Positions 53,452-62,678 of a DNA stretch of 64,000 nucleotides are shown in pieces. The stretch covers positions 930,001-994,000 of the forward strand of contig NZ_JAJUXK010000001.1 in the NCBI RefSeq assembly GCF_021390335.1, written 5' to 3'. The DNA is from Dyadobacter sp. CY343 (GTDB lineage Bacteria > Bacteroidota > Bacteroidia > Cytophagales > Spirosomataceae). Both the position numbers and the translations under genes were made by a program. Positions within the stretch are counted from its first letter, which is position 1. Every line of letters starts with the position of its first letter. Under the pieces are notes generated by a model. It was not told where the DNA came from, did not search any database, and saw only the letters and a list, made by a program, of their open reading frames with translations.

Positions 53452-55266
53452 ATGTATACCGATCCGAAGAGATATAAAACGCGTGAAAATATCCGGAACG
53501 AAATGGTCCGGGAAATTGCGCGTTTGTGGCAATATGATGAAAGTGAACTGGCTGTCGAGGGGTTTGATCCTTTGGTAGGCATGTTGCTTGGCGCATTTGC
53601 AACCGGTATCGAAGGTGTTTACCACGAACTCGATAATGCCGCCGGTCGCATTGTGTCCAGGTTGGCAAGCTTGCTTACTCCCGAGGTATTAACGGGCCCG
53701 CAGCCTGCGCATGCGGTGATGAAGGTAGGAATCGTCGATCCCGTATTTGAGGTCACGCCGGACCATACTTTTAATTGCAGTGTGATGGGCAAAGAGATTT
53801 TCTTCAATCCCGCCGGACATTATGAGCTGTATAAAGCAAAGCTCAATACGCTGATCATCCAGAGCCGGATCAGGGAAATGGGCAGCTCGCCAAAGGAAAA
53901 TTTCATGAATGAATCCCTGCCGCTGGATGAAGCCTGGGTGGGGATCAGCCTGGATGAAGATGTATCCGAATTTCATAACCTGCCCCTCTTTTTCGACTGG
54001 CGGAATGATCCCAACCGGTTTCTGAACCTCGACCGGTTGTCCGGATTAAGGATATTTTCGGGAACGGACGAATTGAAGGTAACACCCGGGCTGGTCAGCA
54101 GCAAGTCTGACAATCTGATGGGCGCGGATGCTTATGCGGTGGAGACACACGAGCGGATGGTTGCACGCTATTACCGAAACAATTTTTTCAGTATCAACAG
54201 TGAGAATGTATCTGATGAGCATGTCAAGCTTGTAAAAATCAAGTATCCGGGTGAGATCGCGAAGCTGCTGAGTCCGGAGGATTTGGCAAAATACTTCCTG
54301 ACGGATCTTTTTTGGGTCAAAATCAAATTTCCCGGCAGCATTACACCGGAAGCAGTTTCACGCATCGTGATTGATCTGAATGCAGTTCCGGTCATGAACC
54401 GCCGTTTGATCTCGCAGGCTTATGAATTGAAGCCTTTGTTTAATGTTTTTCCGGTCCGCGTAGAGCAAGGGGAGCAGTTTCTTGGTATCCGGGAAGTGGA
54501 ATCGCCTTCCGGGGCAATGCTCACGAATGTGCAGCAATTCAATAGGGATCATGCTAACCAATATCTGCTCAGGCAAAGAGGTGTTTCGCGGTTCGACGAG
54601 CGGGATGCTACCGATATGCTTGCCTACATGGTAGACTTGCTGCGGGACGAAAGTGCAGTATTCAAAGCCATTGGGCAAAGTGAGATCGATACAGATGTGG
54701 AAGAGATACGGAAAAGACTGGAACGGATCACGAATGTGCTGATCAAGGATAATATTCCAAACTGGTTCCTGTCTACCAAAACTGCCGAGAAAAGTGGCAG
54801 GATTACGCTGCGATACTGGTCGACCAGGGCAGAAGAGGCGAACAATATAGCTTTCGGGATGAAGCTGAACCGCGACCGGGCAAATGTTGCGTTTACGGAT
54901 GACCAGGTATTGCTCACGACTTCGCTGGGTGGAACGCGGGCATTGCAGGGCGACGATTTTTTGCCGGTGTTCAAAAAGGCAATATTGAGCAGGGGCAGGC
55001 TGGTTACTTCTGAGGATTATAAGGCGGCCTGCTTTGCCGAATTAGGTGACAAGATTAAAAGGGTAGAAGTGAAAAAAGGCTTTTCGTTGGGCAGTTATCC
55101 TTTTGAAGGTTTGCAGCCGGCGCTGGAAATAGCCATAACACCAAATATCGAAAAGCCGCTGACGCCGGAACAATGGGACGAGCGGACTAAAAGGTTAAGC
55201 GTCATTTTTGAAGAGCAATCGTCCGGAATCCTGCCGATTAGTATTACGATTAACGGGGTCAGATAA
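53452..55266 (+). CDS. tssF: T6SS baseplate protein TssF
   Basis: A 604-residue protein. The start YKTRENIRNEMVREIARLWQ and the helical N-domain with ATGIEGVYHELDNAAGRIVS, ASLLTPEVLTGPQPAHAVM, plus QFNRDHANQYLLRQRGVSRF and LGGTRALQGDDFLPVFKKA near 475-500, are consistent with TssF, a wedge protein of the baseplate. Its stop is followed directly by the tssG start. It is encoded between tssE and tssG as usual. Confidence 0.9.
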   Translation: MYTDPKRYKTRENIRNEMVREIARLWQYDESELAVEGFDPLVGMLLGAFATGIEGVYHELDNAAGRIVSRLASLLTPEVLTGPQPAHAVMKVGIVDPVFEVTPDHTFNCSVMGKEIFFNPAGHYELYKAKLNTLIIQSRIREMGSSPKENFMNESLPLDEAWVGISLDEDVSEFHNLPLFFDWRNDPNRFLNLDRLSGLRIFSGTDELKVTPGLVSSKSDNLMGADAYAVETHERMVARYYRNNFFSINSENVSDEHVKLVKIKYPGEIAKLLSPEDLAKYFLTDLFWVKIKFPGSITPEAVSRIVIDLNAVPVMNRRLISQAYELKPLFNVFPVRVEQGEQFLGIREVESPSGAMLTNVQQFNRDHANQYLLRQRGVSRFDERDATDMLAYMVDLLRDESAVFKAIGQSEIDTDVEEIRKRLERITNVLIKDNIPNWFLSTKTAEKSGRITLRYWSTRAEEANNIAFGMKLNRDRANVAFTDDQVLLTTSLGGTRALQGDDFLPVFKKAILSRGRLVTSEDYKAACFAELGDKIKRVEVKKGFSLGSYPFEGLQPALEIAITPNIEKPLTPEQWDERTKRLSVIFEEQSSGILPISITINGVR

Positions 55267-56244
55267 ATGGGTTTGCAAACAGGTGATCTCGCGGAGTTGC
55301 TCGATCAAATGCCGGTAAAGCGTTTGAGGGCCGAACATATTCTTGGAGAACTGATCGAAGCGGGGCTTTGCAAAAGGGAGGATCTGGTGGTGGCGCCGGG
55401 AAGGTCCTCGGCCTATTTTTTCGAGCGGGATGTCAGCCGGATCGATGAGATTTTAAATCCTTACTCGGGGAATTTGTGGTTTAAGGCAAATATTCCGCGC
55501 GATGGTTTTTACGATACGCTTCCGGAAAGACTATTTCACCGGCCGATAGGACGTCTGAAAAACAGTGATGAATGGAGCGATATTCGGGAAGAGGAAGTAA
55601 AGCAGGAGACGGAGGCAAGACTGTTTTTCTCTCCGTTCGACAGTTTATTAAACCATCAGCTAATTCAGATCGCGCAATTTGAGAAAAATGCGCTGGCAGG
55701 CGACGATACGCGCTTTCAAAAAGAATCCCTGCAAATATTCTGGCCGGAAGCGATCGCATTGGAGTTGACCGAAGAGCAGAAAGTGAATCTGTTTCATTTG
55801 ACGGTTATTGCGCATCAGGTAGCCGGTAATTTGCTGCACATGCAGGCGTGCTTTAATAAAATAATGGCCGACCGCGTGGCGCTGTATTATGAGCATACCC
55901 GCTACGAAGAGCCTATTCGAAATGAATTTCCTGCTATGGGAGAAATGGTAATGGGGGTAGATGCACTGCTGGTTGAAGAGAATTTTGTGAAGTGGAAAAG
56001 ACTGCGGATCCAGGTCGGACCATTGTCATACGAGCAAATGAGCAAGTATTTCCCGGGATCGAAAGGCGAGCGTCTGATTCATTTTTTATGCGGTATGCTG
56101 GTTCCGGTTGAAATGGATTGGGTGATTGACCTGGTTCCCAAAGTGGAAAGCAGCGAAGAAGGCAGCACAGGCGATACATCGGTTTCTTTCACAATGGATG
56201 AAGCGGATCAATATCCGGTACTGGGATTTACGACGGTGCTCTGA
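55267..56244 (+). CDS. tssG: T6SS baseplate protein TssG
   Basis: A 325-residue protein. The first 100 residues are a helical region beginning MGLQTGDLAELLDQMPVKRL. The middle has IALELTEEQKVNLFHLTVIA. The end has KWKRLRIQVGPLSYEQMSKY, LIHFLCGMLVPVEMDW and PVLGFTTVL, which fits TssG of the Bacteroidota subtype. The name rests mainly on its place after tssF and its length. Confidence 0.85.
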   Translation: MGLQTGDLAELLDQMPVKRLRAEHILGELIEAGLCKREDLVVAPGRSSAYFFERDVSRIDEILNPYSGNLWFKANIPRDGFYDTLPERLFHRPIGRLKNSDEWSDIREEEVKQETEARLFFSPFDSLLNHQLIQIAQFEKNALAGDDTRFQKESLQIFWPEAIALELTEEQKVNLFHLTVIAHQVAGNLLHMQACFNKIMADRVALYYEHTRYEEPIRNEFPAMGEMVMGVDALLVEENFVKWKRLRIQVGPLSYEQMSKYFPGSKGERLIHFLCGMLVPVEMDWVIDLVPKVESSEEGSTGDTSVSFTMDEADQYPVLGFTTVL

Positions 56245-56292
56245 TCGGTCAGCAGATCATCGATGCACATATTAATCAATAGAAATTTAAAT

Positions 56293-57138
56293 ATGAATCT
56301 GGCAGTAAATGTGATATATCTTCTGGCGGGCAGTTTCCTGGTGGCAGTTGTCGCGACAGTACTTCTCTTTTTGCTGAAAATCCAGCATGTCCGCCCGATT
56401 CGGCTGGCACTGGGTATTCTTGCATTCGTGCTCCTTTTCGGCGGAGTAGGGTTGGTGTCCGCCTTTTCGTCACTGATTACCGGTTATATCATATTAGGTC
56501 TGTTTGCATTGATCCTGGGAAGTTTATCAGTGGGCTGGGGCAGCAGGATATTCCCCTGGTTCAAGCCTGGTAGTTTACAGTCAGGCTTTTTGACTACTTG
56601 CATCTGGGCAGCCTGGGCAATATTCGGATTTGCGGTCGTATATGGACTCCGATCTGAAAAAGCAGCTGTTTTTCTGCCTGTGCTGATGGCCGGTATTTTA
56701 CCATTTCTTGTCCCTTACCTATGCTGGATATCCTACCAATATTGGCTGAGCATTCCGCAACTGCGCTATCGCAGGTGGTATTACGACGGCCAGCGCGTAT
56801 TGCCTTTACTGGAACCGATCAATGTGATCCAGGTCAATATTCATTTTACAAAAATCCCTGATGAAGCGGAGCCAAATTTTGAAGGGTATTTGGTGGAATT
56901 TCCGGGAGATGTGGATCTGGGGACGCTGTATCAGTATTTTATTTATTCACACAACAACAGGCACAGAGACTACAAGAAAAGCCCGATTGCATACATCGAT
57001 AAAGGCCGGCCGCTGGGTTGGGTGATGTTCAAACAAGGTCCGGGCAATGAGCGTATTTACCTGGATGCCGGCAAAAGTCTGAGGCAGAATAGCGTTCGTG
57101 ACCATGATACCATTTTAGCACAAAGTTATTCCGACTAA
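56293..57138 (+). CDS. tssN: T6SS membrane protein TssN
   Basis: From the ATG at 56293 (MNLAVNVIYLLAGSFLVAVV) the protein has 281 residues; the in-frame ATG at 56263 lies in a less likely context. It has about five hydrophobic segments in the first 165 residues (VVATVLLFLLKI, LGILAFVLLFGGVGLV, YIILGLFALILGSL, CIWAAWAIFGFAVVYGL, LPVLMAGILPFLVPYLCW), then a soluble C-domain of about 120 residues (VIQVNIHFTKIPDEAEPNF ... SPIAYIDKGRPLGWVMF). This matches TssN, a membrane component known only from Bacteroidota T6SS. Confidence 0.85.
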   Translation: MNLAVNVIYLLAGSFLVAVVATVLLFLLKIQHVRPIRLALGILAFVLLFGGVGLVSAFSSLITGYIILGLFALILGSLSVGWGSRIFPWFKPGSLQSGFLTTCIWAAWAIFGFAVVYGLRSEKAAVFLPVLMAGILPFLVPYLCWISYQYWLSIPQLRYRRWYYDGQRVLPLLEPINVIQVNIHFTKIPDEAEPNFEGYLVEFPGDVDLGTLYQYFIYSHNNRHRDYKKSPIAYIDKGRPLGWVMFKQGPGNERIYLDAGKSLRQNSVRDHDTILAQSYSD

Positions 57139-57140
57139 AA

Positions 57141-58256
57141 ATGATCTTACCTGAAATAAAGCACCCTTTCATTAATTGGAGGGACGGAATGAAAATCACA
57201 CAAAAGCACTTTGTGGACCATGATTTTGCGATTAAAGATGCCGCCCGGGACATTGCTGCTATTCAGATCAATAGCTATAATTACGGGCTGCTCGCCGCAA
57301 ACGACGGGATCACTTCAAGTTTTACTTCGCCAGTTTTTACAGGCGATACGATTCAGGTAACTACTTGCCGGGGAATTACGCCCGGTGGAGTTCGTATTGA
57401 GTGGACAGCTTCCAAAGACCATCCTGCATTGACCTTATCACTGCTGGATTACAAAATGAAGCTGGGTACGGCCGGTGTATTTTACATTGTAATCAAAGCA
57501 AATCCTTTTCAAACCGTTGAAATCGGTGATTATGAAACTGCCGGTCTGGGGCGCCGCCCATTTGTCGCCGTAAAACCCGGGCTGGACTTGTTGTCCGTTC
57601 ACGATATGCTTTCGGACGCTTACAGTTTTCCGATCTGCCGGATCCGTTTTGAAAGCCAGCGGTTCTCGATTGACCACGAATACATTCCACCTTCTGTGCA
57701 TATTCACGGCGAAAGCCTGCTTTGGTATTACGAAAGTTGCGGGACATTGTTAAATAATGTGCAGCAGCTGGCCATGCAGATCGTCAGGAAAATAGGCGGG
57801 ATGCAAAACCGCAGCAGCATTGCCGGCGATATTCACCGCATTATGGAAAAGCTTCTTATTTTCTGCGCTACTTCAATAGATAATTTCAGACTGATCGTCA
57901 AAGAATTGCCGCCTGTTTATATGGCCGAAGCATTTATGAAAATGGCAAGAATGCTGCGCGTTTCTTTTGATTGTCTTCCTGAATCGAATTCCTCTATCCT
58001 TTTTAATTATTTCCATAACAACATCGCCGGCACTACCAATATTTTTAAAACGCAGATTTCAGCTTCATCCAAATCGCTGGTTGATTCGATGATTGACAAT
58101 GTGCTGGTCAATGAATACAATCATAATGACAGCACATTGTTGTTTGACAGCATTGTCCGTTTCCTCGATTTTATGGAATTCTTTTGTCAGAAATTGCTTC
58201 CGCTCAATTATGCTGATAACCAGGGCGGGTGGGATATATACGGTAAAAACAGATAA
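57141..58256 (+). CDS. tssK: T6SS baseplate-membrane connector TssK
   Basis: A 371-residue protein starting MILPEIKHPFINWRDGMKIT followed by QKHFVDHDF, matching the TssK N-terminal pattern (W.DGM.I...HF). Strand-rich domains (RRPFVAVKPGLDLLSVHD, FPICRIRFESQRF) lead to a helical C-terminus (DSMIDNVLVNEYNHNDS). TssK trimers join the baseplate to the membrane complex. It starts 2 nt after tssN ends, and the PAAR gene follows 4 nt later. Confidence 0.9.
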   Translation: MILPEIKHPFINWRDGMKITQKHFVDHDFAIKDAARDIAAIQINSYNYGLLAANDGITSSFTSPVFTGDTIQVTTCRGITPGGVRIEWTASKDHPALTLSLLDYKMKLGTAGVFYIVIKANPFQTVEIGDYETAGLGRRPFVAVKPGLDLLSVHDMLSDAYSFPICRIRFESQRFSIDHEYIPPSVHIHGESLLWYYESCGTLLNNVQQLAMQIVRKIGGMQNRSSIAGDIHRIMEKLLIFCATSIDNFRLIVKELPPVYMAEAFMKMARMLRVSFDCLPESNSSILFNYFHNNIAGTTNIFKTQISASSKSLVDSMIDNVLVNEYNHNDSTLLFDSIVRFLDFMEFFCQKLLPLNYADNQGGWDIYGKNR

Positions 58257-58260
58257 CGCA

Positions 58261-58563
58261 ATGGGAAAGCCAGCTGCAAGATTAGGGGATATGCATACCT
58301 GCCCAATGGTAACACCCGGGTTGCCGCCAATCCCGCACGTAGGCGGGCCGATCATAGGGCCGGGCGTGCCGACCGTGTTGATCGGGGGCCAGCCCGCCGC
58401 ACACATGGGCGATATGTGCACTTGCGTTGGCCCGCCGGACACGACAATTATCGGCTCGGCGACGGTCCTGATCGGCGGAGCGCCCGCAGTACGGCTGGGG
58501 GATCAAACTGCCCATGGGGGCGTTATTGTAGCAGGCTGCCCGACCGTTTTGATCGGAGGCTAG
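58261..58563 (+). CDS. PAAR domain spike-tip protein
   Basis: From the ATG at 58261 (MGKPAARLGDMHTC) the protein has 100 residues. The PAAR signature repeats three times: GKPAARLGD, GQPAAHMGD and GAPAVRLGD, with TVLIGG segments and metal-binding His/Cys (MHTC, MCTC, TAHGG, AGC). It is a single PAAR with no effector tail, so it sharpens the VgrG spike and may carry separate cargo. It starts 4 nt after tssK. Confidence 0.95.
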   Translation: MGKPAARLGDMHTCPMVTPGLPPIPHVGGPIIGPGVPTVLIGGQPAAHMGDMCTCVGPPDTTIIGSATVLIGGAPAVRLGDQTAHGGVIVAGCPTVLIGG

Positions 58564-58584
58564 TTTTGAAAAACCATCGGAACC

Positions 58585-59064
58585 ATGAGTAAAAAGCAAA
58601 TTTTTATCATTGCGACAGCAAGCCTGCTCACGCTGATCGTTCTGGTATTTTATTTAACCGGACGCAAAAACAGCAAAGAGGATAATGCACTCGAACTGTC
58701 AGTCGCGGAGGAAGAAATCCTAATTGCTGATATGCACGAGCTGGATAGTGTCTTTCGCGAATTCGAAAAATCAGGGGTGAAAGGCAATGTAAATACTGCT
58801 GTACAAATGAATATTTCCTGGGAAAAAAGCAGGGAAAGATTTTTGACAAAACACCGGGACAATCCGGTATCATCGCAGATAGCAAACCTGGTACTGGCAA
58901 ATTACCGCAGCCGCATTGAAATGATGAAAAAAACACAATCAGCCCAATCCGCGGCGTCAGTCAATGCTGAGAAAATAAAGGAAGCGATCGCGGTGGAACA
59001 GGCCAAAAATGATGCCTTAAAAACCGATAATCTTTTACTCAAGGGAGCACTATATAAATTGTAA
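58585..59064 (+). CDS. T6SS membrane coiled-coil protein (TssO/TssP-type)
   Basis: A 159-residue protein with one N-terminal membrane segment (IFIIATASLLTLIVLVFYLT) and a helical periplasmic part (LDSVFREFEKSG ... MMKKTQSAQSAASVNAEKI), ending in a short coiled coil. In the Bacteroidota T6SS, tssO and tssP encode small proteins of this shape near tssN and tssK. I cannot decide which of the two it is. It lies 21 nt after the PAAR gene. Confidence 0.75.
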   Translation: MSKKQIFIIATASLLTLIVLVFYLTGRKNSKEDNALELSVAEEEILIADMHELDSVFREFEKSGVKGNVNTAVQMNISWEKSRERFLTKHRDNPVSSQIANLVLANYRSRIEMMKKTQSAQSAASVNAEKIKEAIAVEQAKNDALKTDNLLLKGALYKL

Positions 59065-59076
59065 CACCGAGGCACA

Positions 59077-59559
59077 ATGGAAGCTGAAAATATTGCTTTT
59101 AGAAAAAAGAGGATACTGTCTTTTGCGAAAATATATACCGGATTTAGTTTCTTGTGTATACTGATTGCCTATTGGTCTTTTCACAAAATCCCGGATGTAT
59201 ATCGTCAGGACCGGACATTGACTACTTCCTATCTCAGCGGATTTTTAAAGAAGTCGGCGGAAGTGCAGGAATTATCTATGCAGATCCGGAATACACCCGA
59301 CGTAAAACAATCTTCCATAGTAGCCTATTACGAGTGGGTGGGTCAGTTGAAAGAGAATTATCCCAGAAAAGTGTTCGTAAACGTGCTCGATAGCTATCTG
59401 AAACAAACCGACGAATTTCTGAACAAAACCGACGAAGACAGTGTACTTATAGCTCTGGGAAAAAGTTACCGGCTTTTAAAAAGTCAAAACGCGCAACTTA
59501 CGGCTGATAATATGGATCTGAATTCGCAGCTTTCGGAAAAGAAACTGCTGAACAAGTAA
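59077..59559 (+). CDS. tssO: T6SS membrane coiled-coil protein (TssO-like)
   Basis: A 160-residue protein with a basic N-terminus, one membrane segment (IYTGFSFLCILIAYWSFH, residues 17-34), the short KIPDVY motif right after it, and a helical periplasmic part ending in a coiled coil (LKSQNAQLTADNMDLNSQL). The topology and K-I-P turn fit TssO of the Bacteroidota T6SS. It resembles the preceding gene in plan but not closely in sequence. It closes the T6SS unit and is convergent with the LuxR-type gene, with a gap of 10 nt. Confidence 0.7.
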   Translation: MEAENIAFRKKRILSFAKIYTGFSFLCILIAYWSFHKIPDVYRQDRTLTTSYLSGFLKKSAEVQELSMQIRNTPDVKQSSIVAYYEWVGQLKENYPRKVFVNVLDSYLKQTDEFLNKTDEDSVLIALGKSYRLLKSQNAQLTADNMDLNSQLSEKKLLNK

Positions 59560-59569
59560 ATTTTTCGGA

Positions 59570-60355
59570 TCATATGACCTGATAAGCCGTGAGGAAATTT
59601 AGCAATTCCATCGTGTCAGCCATATCCAGTTTCCTCAGCATATTTTGCCGGTGCGTATTTACCGTGTGTACACTTATGAAAAGTGCTTTCGCAATTTCTT
59701 CGCTGGTGAGCTTTTTGCCGGTTAACCTGGCAATTTGAAGTTCTCTTTCGCTCAATTTCTCCAATTGACGGCAGCTGTTATCAGTATTGTTAATTTCAAA
59801 AATTAAATTCTGGGTTGCGTCAGTAAGTCGTAAATGCTGGCGATTGTCACGTTTCAGGTTTGTTATATTTGAAATCAGCGCGAGCATAAAAGTGATGTTC
59901 CCATCCGGATCCCTTTTAAGCGAAACCCCTTCATGCAGCACCCTGTTGATTTTTCCATCTTCCCCCACGACCTGCAGATCAATAAATGATTTGAAAGATT
60001 TCATCGCTTCGTCAGTAAGTGGTCGCACGTAATTTGTGGTGATCTCTGACATTTGCCTAAAACCTTCGAGATCCGCCGGCAGCATTTTTGAAAGAAAAAA
60101 ACCAACGCCGCCTTCCAGAAAATACTTTTTATCCCACCCACAGATCGGCACGGTGTCTCCGATGCAGCATAAATAGGTCATTCTTCTAAGGTCAATAATG
60201 GCCAGCGAAGAGTTTCGGAGCGACAAAGTTTCAATTAAAAGGGGACTATCCTGAAGAAATTCTTTAACCTCTGCTATTTCCGATTCGATAAAGTCAGACT
60301 TCCAGATTCTCCTGAATTCAGCGAGTGCAAAAATTGATTTGTTGTTGGTCAGCAT
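59570..60355 (-). CDS. LuxR-type transcriptional regulator with PAS-like sensor domain
   Basis: From the ATG at 60355 (MLTNNKSIFALAEFRRIW) the protein has 261 residues; a start at 60418 gives an unlikely leader. The N-terminal about 170 residues look like a PAS-type sensor (LAIIDLRRMTYLCCIGDT ... RVLHEGVSLKRDPDGNITFM). The C-terminus is a LuxR HTH (LSERELQIARLTGKKLTSEE, IAKALFISVHTVNTHRQNML). It sits between the T6SS operon and the two-component pair, on the opposite strand. It could control this locus; the target is not shown. Confidence 0.88.
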   Translation of the reverse strand: MLTNNKSIFALAEFRRIWKSDFIESEIAEVKEFLQDSPLLIETLSLRNSSLAIIDLRRMTYLCCIGDTVPICGWDKKYFLEGGVGFFLSKMLPADLEGFRQMSEITTNYVRPLTDEAMKSFKSFIDLQVVGEDGKINRVLHEGVSLKRDPDGNITFMLALISNITNLKRDNRQHLRLTDATQNLIFEINNTDNSCRQLEKLSERELQIARLTGKKLTSEEIAKALFISVHTVNTHRQNMLRKLDMADTMELLNFLTAYQVI

Positions 60356-60638
60356 AGAGGAGTTTGTAATTAGCAGCACAAAATACTGAATAATCAGTAT
60401 TGCTGCGCAGGTTCTCAAGATAGATATTTGAATTGGTTTCGGTGCAATACCGGAAATCCTACAAATCTCAACGGACTTCTTTCTTTACCTAGAACAACTT
60501 ATTTGTTTTTCGAAATTATTCTAAGATATCAGTAGTTCAAATTTACTGCTTGGAACTTTCTATGTGGCTGATTTGGAATCGATTGTATTAAATGTGTAAA
60601 TTCTAAGACTTTATATACCTCCTCTAGCTTAACGACTA

Positions 60639-62612
60639 TTGAATGTGAAAAAACCTCTACTTGAAACATTCTCCTGTCATACTGCTCCAAAAATATTGTG
60701 CCTGATCACCGGATCCTTCTGGTCAAATCACAGGCCTAAACGAGTAGGGTTAATCTCTTTTTTAGTATTAGCATTAGTATGTTTATCAAAAAGCGATTTA
60801 CATGCAACCCCGCTTAAGATTCCTCACATTTATCAATTTTCCGATCCTGAACGTACCCACGATCTCTACGAAATTCAGCAGTTACCCGGCACTTCCTGGC
60901 TGAAAGTTAACTCTCCTAACTTTGGGAAACAGGGTGGTTATGGCTGGGTAAAATTTCCTTTTCGCAGCGTATCAGATCAGACTTTATGGATTGAAGTACA
61001 AAGCCATTTTATCGACTCGCTGACTATATTCATTTCAGAAAATACATCTGCTGGAAGGAAAATGATAAGTACCATGTCAGGATTTGATCATCAGCCCGTC
61101 AAGCATAGATATTTTCTTTTTCCCGTCACACTTAAGAAAAATAGAAGCTATGATATTTTCCTGAAAGGGTTGGTACATGCGCCGGATGTATTGAAGATTC
61201 CGGTCGCGGTATGGAAACCCAGGTCATTTTTGGAATACAGCAGGGTAGACAATTGGGGGTGGGCATTGTTTGTCGGTACGATGGTAATGGCAATCATACT
61301 GAGCCTGCTCAATTTCGGAATGAAGCATTCCAATGTAACCTATCTTTACTTTGCAGGATATGTCGGTTTTATCAACGCATATGCATTGCTAAATGATGGT
61401 TGGGGATTCTTTCTGCCCTCTTTCTTAGATTATCTTGATGAAAATACACTACTCGGACACTGGATCAATATTGGCATCGGATGCTTCATGCTATTCAGTG
61501 GTAAGTTTCTGAGCATACAGGAATCGCGACGGAAGTGGCTTGCAAAGTTCAATCCTTTATTCATTACCCTTGCAGTGGAAGGGGCCATACTCATAGTCCA
61601 TTTGGGGGAGTGGACAGATAATCATTATATATTTTTCATCGGTTATAATGCAGGGCTGATTCTTGCCTTTGCGTACTTTCTGTGTTGGTTGCTGTTTATA
61701 AAAGATGCGGTTGAGCGAGGGTTTAAACCGGTTTGGCTGCATATCGCAAGTGTTTTTGTATTAATATCCTTCTTCTGCCTGAATACCATATTTGTAAACA
61801 GCGGTCTTCTGAAGGAAGCAATTCCTGATATGCTTTTGCTCAGGTACGCGATTGCTATTGACATTGTTGTTATCCTGGTCAGTTGGGTTTACAGACAAAG
61901 AGTGGTTGAGCAACATAACGTAGTGCTGGAACTGCAGTGCGTTAGCCAACAAAGGACAATGGAAGAGGCCATATTACGGCAACAGGTCGAGGAACTAAAA
62001 GCGATGAATTATGAACGGGAAATGCAGATGCAAAGGGTTCGGCTGGCAAGAGATCTGCACGACGGAATTGGTTCTGAACTCACGCACATTATTAACAGGC
62101 TTGACATTCTTGCGTTCAAATCCAATCAGCAGCAGCCGCTTCTTTCACTTGGGGATTTCACGCGCGCCACAAATCAAAACCTTCGCGATACGCTTTGGAT
62201 ATTAAATCAACCCCACATTACCGGGCAACAATGGTACGAACGGACGCTTTCCTGGCTGAACAAAGTCTGGGAGGACAGGGAAACTCCCCATTTACACACT
62301 GACTTCAATTATTCCGAGGTATTCACACTTGGGCCGACAGTTGCCAACACGATCTTCCGCATCACGCAGGAAGCAGTTAATAACGCACTGAAATATGCCG
62401 ATGCCCAGCAGGTTGTCTTTTCATTATCAGTTCAAAATGCGATGGTTGTCCTTACTATTTCCGATGACGGCAGAGGCTTTAATCCTGAGCAGGTACTGCG
62501 CGGCTACGGACTTGCCAATATGCAGACAAGGACGGAGGAGTTGGGCGGTAACTTCTCGCTGATCTCTGATAATCAGGGTACTATCATTAGAGTTGAGTTG
62601 CCTGTATTGTAA
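60639..62612 (+). CDS. 7TMR-DISM sensor histidine kinase
   Basis: A 657-residue sensor with an N-terminal export segment (about 35-55), an extracytoplasmic DISM domain (about 60-200), seven membrane segments (about 205-430), then a coiled stretch (VEELKAMNYEREMQMQRV). The HisKA_3 box ARDLHDGIGSELTH has the phosphorylated His at residue 474. The HATPase domain has FRITQEAVNNALKYA and LTISDDGRGFNPEQV. The start appears to be TTG at 60639; GTG at 60645 is an alternative. Its stop lies inside palindrome 3, and the response regulator follows 66 nt later. Confidence 0.93.
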   Translation: MNVKKPLLETFSCHTAPKILCLITGSFWSNHRPKRVGLISFLVLALVCLSKSDLHATPLKIPHIYQFSDPERTHDLYEIQQLPGTSWLKVNSPNFGKQGGYGWVKFPFRSVSDQTLWIEVQSHFIDSLTIFISENTSAGRKMISTMSGFDHQPVKHRYFLFPVTLKKNRSYDIFLKGLVHAPDVLKIPVAVWKPRSFLEYSRVDNWGWALFVGTMVMAIILSLLNFGMKHSNVTYLYFAGYVGFINAYALLNDGWGFFLPSFLDYLDENTLLGHWINIGIGCFMLFSGKFLSIQESRRKWLAKFNPLFITLAVEGAILIVHLGEWTDNHYIFFIGYNAGLILAFAYFLCWLLFIKDAVERGFKPVWLHIASVFVLISFFCLNTIFVNSGLLKEAIPDMLLLRYAIAIDIVVILVSWVYRQRVVEQHNVVLELQCVSQQRTMEEAILRQQVEELKAMNYEREMQMQRVRLARDLHDGIGSELTHIINRLDILAFKSNQQQPLLSLGDFTRATNQNLRDTLWILNQPHITGQQWYERTLSWLNKVWEDRETPHLHTDFNYSEVFTLGPTVANTIFRITQEAVNNALKYADAQQVVFSLSVQNAMVVLTISDDGRGFNPEQVLRGYGLANMQTRTEELGGNFSLISDNQGTIIRVELPVL

Positions 62613-62644
62613 GTAAATACGTCATTTGACGTATTTACTTACAA
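62607..62644. promoter_or_regulatory. palindrome 3: operator candidate before the response-regulator gene
   Basis: Two 18-bp arms (62607-62624 and 62627-62644) around a 2-bp TT centre; the core is ATACGTCA-TT-TGACGTAT. It overlaps the stop codon of the histidine kinase and ends 34 bp before the response-regulator ATG. It is well placed for autoregulation, or it could form an RNA hairpin between the two genes. Confidence 0.75.
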
Positions 62645-62678
62645 GTTCGCATGCCCGTTCTTTGTTAAAAAATCCCAC

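Noticed and set aside
58093..58563. Longer start for the PAAR protein at 58093
   Set aside because: That start overlaps 160 bp of tssK in another frame; the ATG at 58261 gives a complete, normal PAAR protein.
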